64,000 nucleotides of DNA from the NCBI GenBank assembly GCA_965204165.1, contig OZ241969.1, forward strand, positions 806,001 to 870,000. The letters are read 5' to 3'. This document shows positions 9,456 to 17,758 of the stretch, one piece after another. Position numbers and translations under genes: made by a program. This DNA is from VYFG01 sp965204165. Its GTDB lineage: Bacteria > Pseudomonadota > Gammaproteobacteria > Arenicellales > Poriferihabitantaceae. A model generated the notes under the pieces. It searched no databases. It was not told the DNA's origin and worked only from the letters and a program-made list of their open reading frames with translations. How positions within the stretch are numbered: position 1 is the stretch's first letter; the number at the start of each line of letters is the position of its first letter.

Positions 9456-10978
9456 ACTTGCAAAATTGCCTGATTGAGCGAGTTTTTCACCCCAACAGGC
9501 GATTTTCAAAGCAGGGCCAAGGGGTCGGACGGTGGTATAGTGAAGTCTTGAAACACACACTGCGCCGCCGAACAACCCGATGCCCCTTGCGACGACTATA
9601 TCCAACCTCCGCTACCTTTTTCAAGACGAAATTTTCCCGGCCATCGAGGACCGGACCGGACGACTGTCGGAGAAGCACCGGCGCCTGATCGCGGTCCTTG
9701 ACTGGGTGAAGGTGGAAACCTTCTTCCCTGCCTGCCCGGTGAGCGCCGGACGTCCGACGGCGGATCGGGTGGCCCTGGCGACGGCGTTCATCGCCAAGGC
9801 CATCTGGGATCTGCCCACCACCCGGCACCTGATGGACCGGATCCTGTCGGACCCGGCGCTGCGCAGGATGTGCGGGTGGAGCCGGTGTTCCGAGGTGCCG
9901 AGCGAGGCGACGTTCTCCAGGGCGTTTGCCTTGTTCGCTGAAGGCGACCTGCCGGGGAGGATGCACGAGGCGCTGATCCGGAGCACCCTGGGCAGGGACG
10001 ATGTGATCGTCGGGCACCTGTCCCGGGACTCGACGGCGATCGAGGCCCGGGAGAAACCGGAACGGAAAAAGGCTTCGGACAAGGATGAAGGCAATGGCAA
10101 GGATGGGAAGAAGGGAAAAACCGCGAAGCGCAAGCCGGGGCGTCCGCCCAAGGGGGATTCGTCCGAAGGGAAGCCCGAACGCAGACTGGAGCGGCAGTTG
10201 CAGATGTCCTTCGGGGAAATGATGGCGGACCTGCCGCGGAAATGCGGCATCGGCACCAAGCGCAACGCCAAGGGGTTCCTGACCTCCTGGAAGGGATACA
10301 AGCTCCACATCGACGGCGCGGACGGCGGCATACCGGTCAGCTGCATCCTGACCTCGGCCTTCCTCCATGACAGCCAGGCCGCCATTCCGCTGGCCGCGCA
10401 AAGCGACCGGCGGGTGACCGCGTGCTACGAAGTCATGGACAGCGCCTACGACGCCCCGGAAATCAGGGCCTACAGCGAATCCCTGGGCCATGTGCCGATC
10501 ATCGACACCAATCCCCGCCGGGACCGGGCACTCAAGGAAAGTCTCCGCCGGGAGGCCCGCGCCCAGCGCGCCGCCGGGCATATCGATCACAAGACGGTGC
10601 GTTACCGTGAACGGTCCAACATCGAGCGGATCAACGGACGGCTCAAGGACGAGTTCGGCGGCCGCCATGTCCGCGTGCGGGGACCCACCAAGGTGAACTG
10701 CCACCTGATGTGGGGCATCCTCGCACTCACGGTGGACCAGCTTCTCCGGCTCGGGACCTGAGTCGAACCCCGAACCGATTTCCCTGCTGAATACCCTGCC
10801 ATCCCGCGAAGATGGCGTGGAAAGGCTCGTCCCGAAACCACCGGAATCCCCTCGTCGGGGTACTTCACGCCCTCCCGGACGGCAAAATCCATCCGTAATT
10901 GATCGCCAGCGATGGCGCTATCCGGCCATTCTTATTGTGCGTTGCACAATACTTCTCTCTCGCCGGAATTTTGCAAGT
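9456..10978. mobile_element. IS of ~1.5 kb with 12-bp inverted ends
   Basis: A perfect 12-bp inverted pair, acttgcaaaatt at 9456-9467 and aattttgcaagt at 10967-10978, brackets one DDE transposase gene. A second, shorter pair (gcaggg at 9511, ccctgc at 10782) lies inside and could be subterminal binding sites. A degenerate copy of the left end is present at 16376-16551 and stops at the matching motif aattttccgagt, which supports the outer boundaries. No convincing target duplication is visible. Confidence 0.65.
9580..10761 (+). CDS. DDE transposase, IS5/IS1182-like
   Basis: 393 residues. The N-terminal ~130 residues look like a DUF772-type transposase domain (ADRVALATAFIAKAIWDL; SEATFSRAFALF). 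The DDE core follows: Asp in HLSRDSTAIEAR (~150), Asp in CYEVMDSAYDAPEI (~287), and Glu in the RSNIERINGRLKDEFG stretch (~345). A very basic Lys/Gly-rich insert (KDGKKGKTAKRKPGRPPKG) sits between the first and second Asp. It moves the surrounding element at 9456-10978. The frame is intact, so the copy may be active. The IS5 versus IS1182 placement is uncertain. Confidence 0.85.
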   Translation: MPLATTISNLRYLFQDEIFPAIEDRTGRLSEKHRRLIAVLDWVKVETFFPACPVSAGRPTADRVALATAFIAKAIWDLPTTRHLMDRILSDPALRRMCGWSRCSEVPSEATFSRAFALFAEGDLPGRMHEALIRSTLGRDDVIVGHLSRDSTAIEAREKPERKKASDKDEGNGKDGKKGKTAKRKPGRPPKGDSSEGKPERRLERQLQMSFGEMMADLPRKCGIGTKRNAKGFLTSWKGYKLHIDGADGGIPVSCILTSAFLHDSQAAIPLAAQSDRRVTACYEVMDSAYDAPEIRAYSESLGHVPIIDTNPRRDRALKESLRREARAQRAAGHIDHKTVRYRERSNIERINGRLKDEFGGRHVRVRGPTKVNCHLMWGILALTVDQLLRLGT

Positions 10979-11069
10979 GGCTCTTGTTTTCCTTCTTCAG
11001 TCCCGGTATTCTCTACCGTGCCTGATTTATGTGGGCGCAGACGCGGTTAGGTCTGGTTGAAATGGTGAA

Positions 11070-11097
11070 GGGACAGGGAGGGAGACCTCCCTGTCCC
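11070..11097. repeat. Perfect 12-bp stem-loop upstream of a lipoprotein gene
   Basis: gggacagggagg pairs with cctccctgtccc around a 4-base loop (gaga). No T-run follows, so it is not a clean intrinsic terminator. It lies ~65 bases ahead of the lipoprotein start at 11161, immediately before the leader shared with the lipoprotein at 7680, and could be an mRNA 5' stem or the mark of the duplication edge. Confidence 0.6.
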
Positions 11098-11160
11098 GGA
11101 ACTATAGAAACCAACCAAACGCGCTGAATGTTCAACCCAACCAAACCGAGATACCAAATC

Positions 11161-13770
11161 ATGAATATGAAAAGATACGTGCTGCCTCTGGCAGTTGCCG
11201 CGGTATTCGCCCTCGCCGGTTGCGGAGGGGGAAGTTCGACACCGCCGGATGATCCCGACCCACCGGCGGCGGACGCGGGGCTGGCCGCGGCGAAGACTGC
11301 TGCGGCCGCTGCGATGGCGGCGGCGCAGACGGCGTATGACGATGCGCGGGCGGCGTTCGACGCCGTGATGTCGGACCGGGCGGCTGACGCGGGCTCCTAC
11401 GCCGTTGCGCAGAACAGGCTGGCCGCGGCGATGGCTGCCTTCGAGAAGGCGAGGGCGGCGAACACCGAGGCCCAGGCGGCCACGGAAACTGCGGCGGCCC
11501 GGACGGCGCAGGCGGCGGCCGAGGCGGCGCAGGCGGCGGCCGAAGCCGCGAAGGCGGAGGTCGTCAAGTACGCGGGCATGGTGACGGCGGCGGCGGGGGA
11601 GATGAGAGCCCTGACCGCCGCCAGGACCGCGGCAATGGAAGCGGCGACGGCGGCGCGCACGGCGGCGACGGCGGCGCGCACGGCGGCTGATCTGGTCAAG
11701 GAGCGGCTGGGCGCCGATTCGGAGGCTTACATGGACGCCGACGAGGCGGCGACGGCCGCCGAGGCGGCGGCGACGGCTGCCGAGACGGCTTCCGCCAATG
11801 CGCAGGCGGACACGATGTCGGCCGACGCGGAGGCCGAGAAGACGGCCGCCGAGGGCAAGCAGGCCGAGGCGGAGATGAAGCTCGCGGCCGCGGAGGAACT
11901 GGCGCGCCAGGCCGGCGTGACGGTTGCCGGTCTCAACCGGCTGCGCATCGAGCAGGCGCAGGATGAGGCGGGGGTGGCCAAGACGGCCGCCATGGAACAC
12001 GCCGTCTCGGCCCGCTCCAAGGCGACGATGGCCCGGGCGGAGGCAACGAAGGCGCGTGCCGCCGCGGACAGGGCCATGAGGGCGCGGACCGACTACGCCA
12101 AGGCCGACATGAAGGCCACGGAAGCGGAGATGGCGGCGACGGCGGCCGAGACTGCCGCGACGGCGGCCGAGGCTGCCGCGATGGACGCGGAGGCCGCGTA
12201 CATGGCCTCGAAGGCCGACGACGTGACGGCCGAGACCGCGCGTGCGGAGCGTGACAGGGCGCAGATGCAGCAGCGCACCGCCATGGCCATGGACACCGGC
12301 GATGACGGCGCGAATGCCCAATACATGGCCGCGAAGACGGCGGCGGCGGAGGCGGCAACCGCGTCCACGACGTACTTGCTCGAACTGCTCAAGGTCGCGA
12401 GCGGCCAGGGCCTGGCCGACGCCGAGAAGAAGGCGCGCATCACATTGGTGCGTAACCTGATCGAGGACTCCGGTGACCAGGAGCGTGATACCCACGTCAC
12501 CGTTACCACGGGCAAGGCCCTTACCACGCAAGCCGACGGCCAGGGCAATGCGAACAACTCGGTGGACGGCCTCTGGCGGTACAACACCAACGACAACGAC
12601 CAGATTGCCAACAACGCCTATGGAGCCCGGATCACGCACCCGATCGGCGAGGACCGCGTATACCGCTTCGGCAAGTACGCTGCCGAGCGCCTGAGGACGC
12701 CGGACCCGGCGGTCACGACGGATCAGGCGACGCAGCGGGACCTGCCGACGCTCGGCCGCTTCACCGGCGTCGAGCTGTCCAAGCAGGACGGCGACCACCT
12801 GTCCACTGTCCACATCTACACCGACTACGACCCGTCCAAGCGGACGGCGGCGGTGAAGGCGGGCAACATCAGCAGCGTTCTGGCTTCCTCGGGGACGGTG
12901 TCGGGCACGTTCGACCTCAGCACGGCGGGCACCATCACGACCCTCGCGGGGAGCAAGTTCACCGCGGGCGGGGTCACCTACAGCGGCACCGGCCTTGAGT
13001 TCGCTTGCACGGCGCCGGCCGACTGCTCGTACACGAGCACCGGGGCGGCGGCCACCGCGACGATCACGTCGCTAGGCAGCGGCTGGCGTGTGACCGGCTC
13101 CGCGGCCGCGGTGCCGATGGCGGAGGATCCCGACTACATGACCTTCGGGTACTGGCTGAATCTGGGAGGCAACAACTCGGGCGGCCAGGACGAACGCCTC
13201 GGCGCATTCGCGTCCGGCAACGCCTTCAGTTCGGTGAGTCCCGATGGTGTCATCACGGCCCTGACCGGCACGGCGACGTACCGGGGCCATGCTGCGGGGC
13301 TTCACGGGATGACCGGGGCGAAGGAGGCGGTCCAGCCGTTCGACGCCAGGGCGGAGCTGACGGCGAAGTTCGGCACGGCTACCGAGCTGGGCGGCCTCCA
13401 GGGCAGGATCTACGACATCAACTCCGGCGGCGAAAGGCTGACGGGGGAGTTGAGCGAGGTCACCCTGGCGTACGGTGAGGTGGATACCGCAACCTCCCGG
13501 AGTCTCACCTATTACCACACCCGGATGGGCACGCCGAAGCTAGACCCCACCCTTGCGACGCCTACGGCGACCTACCCGATGAACGGGTTCTGGCATGCCC
13601 GGTTCTCCGAGGCGGTTGTTGAGGGCGCCGAGGCCGGCAAGAAATACCCGACCGCGGTGATCGGCACCTTCGGGGTCAGCGGGACCCTCGACATGGGCAC
13701 GGCGGACAACACGGCGGACGACGTGACCCACAGCCTGATCGGCGGCTTCGGGACGCACCTGGAGGACTGA
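11161..13770 (+). CDS. Large surface lipoprotein with long Ala-rich stalk and a distinct beta-rich head
   Basis: 869 residues from the ATG at 11161. Signal peptide and lipobox (FALAGC) match the protein at 7680. The Ala-rich stalk runs from ~35 to ~420, with the first ~250 residues nearly identical to that paralogue and a further Ala/Glu/Met-rich block (TAAETAATAAEAAAMDAEA). The head (~440-869) is beta-rich with Gly/Thr/Ser repeats and two Cys (EFACTAPADCSY); it ends with AVIGTFGVSGTLDM and SLIGGFGTHLED, a barrel-like closing motif distinct from the FYGPNAEE type. A strong terminator follows at 13830. Probably displayed at the cell surface; ligand unknown. Confidence 0.8.
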   Translation: MNMKRYVLPLAVAAVFALAGCGGGSSTPPDDPDPPAADAGLAAAKTAAAAAMAAAQTAYDDARAAFDAVMSDRAADAGSYAVAQNRLAAAMAAFEKARAANTEAQAATETAAARTAQAAAEAAQAAAEAAKAEVVKYAGMVTAAAGEMRALTAARTAAMEAATAARTAATAARTAADLVKERLGADSEAYMDADEAATAAEAAATAAETASANAQADTMSADAEAEKTAAEGKQAEAEMKLAAAEELARQAGVTVAGLNRLRIEQAQDEAGVAKTAAMEHAVSARSKATMARAEATKARAAADRAMRARTDYAKADMKATEAEMAATAAETAATAAEAAAMDAEAAYMASKADDVTAETARAERDRAQMQQRTAMAMDTGDDGANAQYMAAKTAAAEAATASTTYLLELLKVASGQGLADAEKKARITLVRNLIEDSGDQERDTHVTVTTGKALTTQADGQGNANNSVDGLWRYNTNDNDQIANNAYGARITHPIGEDRVYRFGKYAAERLRTPDPAVTTDQATQRDLPTLGRFTGVELSKQDGDHLSTVHIYTDYDPSKRTAAVKAGNISSVLASSGTVSGTFDLSTAGTITTLAGSKFTAGGVTYSGTGLEFACTAPADCSYTSTGAAATATITSLGSGWRVTGSAAAVPMAEDPDYMTFGYWLNLGGNNSGGQDERLGAFASGNAFSSVSPDGVITALTGTATYRGHAAGLHGMTGAKEAVQPFDARAELTAKFGTATELGGLQGRIYDINSGGERLTGELSEVTLAYGEVDTATSRSLTYYHTRMGTPKLDPTLATPTATYPMNGFWHARFSEAVVEGAEAGKKYPTAVIGTFGVSGTLDMGTADNTADDVTHSLIGGFGTHLED

Positions 13771-13829
13771 TCTTCAACGAGGGTGGCGGCCCTTTACATG
13801 ACTCTTTCGGGCCGCCATTCATTTCTCAC

Positions 13830-13864
13830 CCCGGGCGTGTCTTCGGACATGCCCGGGTTTTTTT
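13830..13864 (+). terminator. Intrinsic terminator after the large lipoprotein gene
   Basis: A 12-bp stem, cccgggcgtgtc with gacatgcccggg (one G.T pair), closes on a stable TTCG tetraloop and is followed directly by seven T. It is 60 bases past the stop codon at 13770. Confidence 0.92.
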
Positions 13865-14117
13865 ACCTCTGGCATATGGGAATGGGGATGAGGGGCTGAG
13901 ATTCATAGCCTTGGCTCCCCGGAATATGCAAGCCAAGGGTTTTCTTTTCGATTGCCTTCACAAACGGACCTGGCCCCGGCCGTGGCGGTAGCGGGGCCCG
14001 ATGCCTGGCTTGACCGCTGCGGCCCCTGAATTGCGCCGTATGGCGTTTTCCGGTCCGGGGCCGTCCCGCGACACTCCGGAATCAACCGGGACCAGATACG
14101 GTCGTCTGGCGCGGGCC

Positions 14118-14165
14118 TCGATGCGTGACATTATTCAAGGATCCCGGCATACTGTCACGCATCGA
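14118..14165. repeat. 13-bp perfect inverted repeat
   Basis: tcgatgcgtgaca at 14118-14130 and tgtcacgcatcga at 14153-14165 are exact reverse complements with a 22-base loop. No T-run follows either arm. It could be an operator, an RNA stem or an old transposon end. Confidence 0.75.
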
Positions 14166-14250
14166 CGAACCCGGTATTGCGACGATGCCATACTGCAATT
14201 CCCCTGTAATAGATCACTTTTTTTCACCGGGAATGTGTGTCCAAAGGAAG

Positions 14251-14331
14251 ATGAGCCTGAAGCGGGCAATCGCGCTATTTGTATTGTTCATGCTATTCTT
14301 TGTCGTGGTCATGGTTCACTCCTCAGTGTGA
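14251..14331 (+). CDS. Possible 26-residue hydrophobic peptide
   Basis: MSLKRAIALFVLFMLFFVVV begins a 26-residue peptide that is one basic-headed membrane helix with a short polar tail. Such peptides are typical of type I toxins and small membrane regulators. GGAAG touches the ATG, which is too close for a good ribosome site; the same frame is open upstream to an ATG at 14125. Weak call made on composition only. Confidence 0.25.
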   Translation: MSLKRAIALFVLFMLFFVVVMVHSSV

Positions 14332-14971
14332 ATGGTTTAGCTGAAATCATTGGGGCTCTCAGAAGCCGGATCTGATCGGGGTGGGCCATGGCCGCTTCCC
14401 CTCCTGCCGGACCCGCCGTGCTGTTTGCCGCGTATTGATCATGCGCCGTTACTGTAGCGGGTTTCAGTGCAGGAAACCTGCGGGCGTATATGGACGCCGC
14501 CGGGTTTGCAACCCCCCGGCTTCACGCTTTGGCAGTTTGACAGGTCGTCGAGCGCGGTCGTATATCAGGCCTCTGATTAAGCGGCATCACGATGTGCCGC
14601 GGGCCGGTATGGATATCAGCGGAACAGGTCCAGATCGCACTGTAGGCCTTTAGGCCGATGCCCGCACATGGTTTTCCTGTTCCCGGCTATTCGACTGTTT
14701 GCCCCTACTGTCTCTGCGCTCTTTCGAGTGGTTGCAACAACCCGGTCTCCCGGTTCCTCGTGGTTAACTCACGATCGCCGGAAAGCCGGGACGGTTCCGG
14801 AGTACTCCCGGAATCGTTCAGGTGCCGGTCCGGCCTGCCTTTCAGACCGCAGCGGCGAAGTTCTTTTCCAGGGCCGGGGAAGCCTCTGCAGGCCCGTCCT
14901 GGCGCCGAACGCGGGACACCCTCGGCCATACGAGGTCGTCAACCCATGTCTGAGTGTCTCCGGATACATTC

Positions 14972-16027
14972 TCACGCTCCCGCGGCCTGAATGCCGGCAG
15001 CCCGGACTACCGCGTCATGCCGATAGTCCTCCCCCTTCATCAGCAGCGCCCACATGATCCGTGCCATCTTGTTGGCCAGCACGATGGCGGCCTGGATCGT
15101 CGGCTTGCGTTCGAGCAGCCGCTTCAACCAGGGGTCCGGCTCCTTGCCCCAGCGGGTCGTTCGCTGGATCACGGTCATCGCGCCGGTGATCAGCAGTCGG
15201 CGCAGGTCCCGCTGACCCATCTTCGACAGCTCCCCGATCCTGGTCTTCCCCCCGGACGATTTCTGAAGGGGCACGAGACCGAGCCAGGCTGCGAAATCCC
15301 TGCCGCACCTGAAGTCCTCCATGTCCGGCGCAAAGGCCAGGAACGCCAGTCCCGTGATCGGGCCCACGCCCGGAATGGTCCGAAGGCGCCGAATGGTTTC
15401 ATCATCCCTGGCGGCCGCCCGGCCCTGGCGGTCCAGTTCGACAATCCGGGCATCGAACGCGCGGATCTGCTTTACGAGCATGTCCGCCATCTCCCGGGCG
15501 AGGTCGGGAAGCCGGGAGTCTTCCCGGTCCTCCAGCACCGCCTCCAGGGTCTTGACGTTGGCCCGCCCCCTGGGCGCCACCAGGCCGTACTCCGCCAGCA
15601 GTCCCCGCAGGGAATTGATGGTCTGCGTACGCTGACGGACCATGAGGTCCCGGACCCGGAACAGCATGGCCCGTGCCTGCTGGCCTTCGTCTTTCACCGA
15701 AACGACCCGCATCGTCGGGCGTGAGGCCGCCTCCGCGATGGCTTCCGCATCCGCCATGTCGTTCTTGTGCCGTTTGACGAACGGCTTCACATAGGCGGGC
15801 GGCAGAATATGAACCCGGTGGCCCAGCTGGCGGATCTCACGTGCCCAGTGATGGGCCCCACCGCAGGCCTCCAACGCAACCAGGCAGGGGGGCTGCTTGC
15901 CCAGAAAGTACAGCAGCTTCCCCCGCGTGACCCGCTTGCGGAATGCCACCGAGCCATCCTTGTAGGCCCCGTGGAGCTGGAACAGGTTCTTTGCCAGGTC
16001 AATACCGATGATGCTAATCTTTTTCAT
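14972..16027 (-). CDS. IS110-family transposase (DEDD type)
   Basis: 351 residues from the ATG at 16027. The N-terminal RuvC-like DEDD domain shows Asp in SIIGIDLAKN, Glu in VALEACGGAHHW, and two Asp in KNDMADAEAIAEA. The C-terminal domain has the helix-hairpin-like RLRTIPGVGPITGLAFLA and the Ser-bearing RIGELSKMGQRDLRRLLITG. Members of this family recombine DNA using a bridge RNA encoded in the element's own non-coding end. The frame is intact. No target duplication is expected for this family. It stands with its 5' end facing the ~300-base non-coding stretch at 16028-16350. Confidence 0.95.
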   Translation of the reverse strand: MKKISIIGIDLAKNLFQLHGAYKDGSVAFRKRVTRGKLLYFLGKQPPCLVALEACGGAHHWAREIRQLGHRVHILPPAYVKPFVKRHKNDMADAEAIAEAASRPTMRVVSVKDEGQQARAMLFRVRDLMVRQRTQTINSLRGLLAEYGLVAPRGRANVKTLEAVLEDREDSRLPDLAREMADMLVKQIRAFDARIVELDRQGRAAARDDETIRRLRTIPGVGPITGLAFLAFAPDMEDFRCGRDFAAWLGLVPLQKSSGGKTRIGELSKMGQRDLRRLLITGAMTVIQRTTRWGKEPDPWLKRLLERKPTIQAAIVLANKMARIMWALLMKGEDYRHDAVVRAAGIQAAGA

Positions 16028-16350
16028 GGATGTCGTCTCTCGTTGAAGGAGTGTTCAATGCCAGCCTGCTGGCACCTGCTTCACTATGAAGCAGTGGAGA
16101 GGCGGCGTCCATTCCATCGCACCCGGCAGGACGCACCCGACCCCAACCGCTTGCAGACCAACACCCTGGCCGATTGCCGTGTACCGGCACCGCGCGCCTC
16201 CGCGGTCCGACACGCTTACGGATTGCGATGCCGCCTGACAGGCGTCTGCCGGGATGCTGACCGTGTTGCGGGATATGCAGGCGTTTCCCGAAGCCGTCAC
16301 CGATGGTGCCGCAAGAGGCGGAGGCGATTCATTCCATTAAGTCTTCGTCT
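16028..16350 (-). other. Non-coding flank of the IS110 gene, candidate bridge-RNA region
   Basis: No protein is visible here on either strand. The stretch holds short self-complementary pieces such as gccagcctgctggc at 16061-16074. In many IS110 elements the bridge RNA lies in the non-coding end next to the transposase gene, so this is where it would be sought; no loop guide sequences could be matched because the element boundaries are unknown. Confidence 0.3.
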
Positions 16351-16356
16351 TCGTCG

Positions 16357-16378
16357 TCAGTCAGTCAGTCAGTCAGTC
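16357..16378. repeat. TCAG tandem repeat, 5.5 copies
   Basis: tcag is repeated five times plus a final tc, immediately before the IS remnant that starts at about 16376. Copy number in such tetranucleotide runs can change by slippage. Confidence 0.9.
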
Positions 16379-16551
16379 TTGAAAAAGGCTCCGGATGTTG
16401 GATATAGTCGTTGCAAAGGGGCATCGGGTCGTTCGGCGGCACATTGTGTGTTTCCGGATTTCACTATGCTCACCGTCCGACCCCTTGGCCCTGCTTTAAA
16501 GCCCTCCTGACGGGGGGATGAAAGAACGCTCAATCAGGCAATTTTCCGAGT
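16376..16551 (-). mobile_element. Degenerate end of the same IS found at 9456-10978, inverted
   Basis: The stretch matches the reverse complement of about 9455-9627 with scattered changes and small indels, including the block ccgtccgaccccttggccctgctt at its centre. It contains the 5' non-coding end and the first codons of that IS's transposase and ends at aattttccgagt, the counterpart of the outer inverted repeat. Only one end is present, so it cannot move by itself. Confidence 0.75.
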
Positions 16552-16583
16552 TGCTCGCGCAATATCCATACCGACTGGAGATA

Positions 16584-17452
16584 ATGAATAACGAAATCAA
16601 GGATGCGGGGGATCTGACCCTGAAAGATCGACTCTCTCACCTGACATACGCCCAGGCTGTAAAACTGCTGAAACCGGACGGGGAGAGGATGCTGCTGCAT
16701 GGCGGTCACTGCGATATCAATCCGGATGCGCAGGTGCGACTTGACGATCGCTGTTTTTCCCTGAACCTTCACGAGGCCGATGTGGAAATTACCCTGACCC
16801 GGGAGTTGCGGCCCGCCTTGCAGTGGAAGTGCAGTTGCGGGGAATCGGTCTGTGTCCACGTCGGCGCCGCCTTTTCCCTCGTGCTGGAAGAAAAGACCCT
16901 GCTGGGATTGGCGAAGGCGCCTCCGGAGACATTGGAGGCGCCCCCTCTGAGCGACGAGGAACTGGTCGCGAATGCGATCGAGGAGCGCCTGGAGAGAGCG
17001 GATTCGGAAAAGATGCGGGTCAAGTCCCTGGATGCCTCGGTTATCTGGACCGACTATCTGGTGACCAATGCCCATTCCGGGAAAACCTACAGGGTTGCCC
17101 TGCGGGGCTGGGAGCGCGGCGAGTCCTATTGCAGTTGCCCTGATTTTCGCAAGAACACCCTGGGCACCTGCAAACATGTCCTGTACGTCCTGAAGAGGGC
17201 GAGAAAGCGATTTCCCGCAGCGGTGCGTGCCCGTGCTCACGTTCAGGACCGGATTGCCGTGCATCTGTTGTACGACAAGACATTGGAGTTGCGCTTGCTC
17301 CTGCCGGAGCAGTTGGATCCGCAGTGCGGGAAGCTTGTCAAACCTTATGCGGGCAAGGCCATTACCGACGTGCATCGCCTGCTTCAGTGCATCTGGAAAC
17401 TGGAGCAGATGGGAGAGTCCGTACTGGTTTATCCGGATGCCGAAACCTATAT
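16584..17452 (+). pseudogene. N-terminal part of a SWIM-domain SNF2-type helicase, cut by IS21
   Basis: The frame is open from 16518, but the first 22 codons lie in an IS remnant; the ATG at 16584 (MNNEIKDAGDLTLKDRLSH), with GGAG just upstream, is the better start. Two SWIM-like CxC...CxH motifs are present: KCSCGESVCVHVG (~84) and YCSCPDFRKNTLGTCKHVL (~188). This layout is typical of the front of bacterial SNF2/DEAD-type helicases, whose ATPase motor would follow. Here the frame runs into the left end of an IS21 copy at 17453 and stops after DAETYIGYSTAKLPPIPR. No helicase motor segment was found elsewhere in the window, so the gene has lost function. Confidence 0.7.
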
Positions 17453-17758
17453 TGGGTATTCCACGGCAAAGTTGCCACCCATTCCACGCTGAAAGTTGCC
17501 ACCGATTCCACGGCAAAGTTGCCACTCATTCCACGGTGAAAGTTGCCACTTTCACCAAGGCATACCCTCCCATCGGAGCCGAACGACGCATGATTGACAA
17601 CCCGGTATGGTGCCCGCCTTTTCAACGAGGAGGCACCCATGCCACACAAGAGTCTATCCATGCGCAAAATCAAGGAAATCCTGAGGCTGAACCAGCAAGG
17701 GCTGAGCAACCGGGAAATCGGCAGGATCTGCAGGATCAGCCACACCACGGTCAGCAAC

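Larger units (their letters stand above)
13865..14971. other. Gene-poor stretch of about 1.1 kb
   Basis: No frame here looks like a known protein on either strand. The only structure seen is the 13-bp inverted repeat at 14118-14165 and a possible short hydrophobic peptide at 14251-14331. The end of an IS110-type element should fall near the right side, but I could not fix its boundary. Confidence 0.5.

Noticed and set aside
11047..12813. A 588-codon minus-strand frame opposite the large lipoprotein
   Set aside because: It is an artefact of the GC-rich Ala codon repeats in the lipoprotein stalk; the product is Arg/Gly/Leu repeats without a fold.
16357..16378. TCAG repeat as a CRISPR-like or phase-variation element
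   Set aside because: Five tetranucleotides without spacers is not CRISPR, and no coding frame crosses it, so phase variation of a protein is not supported.
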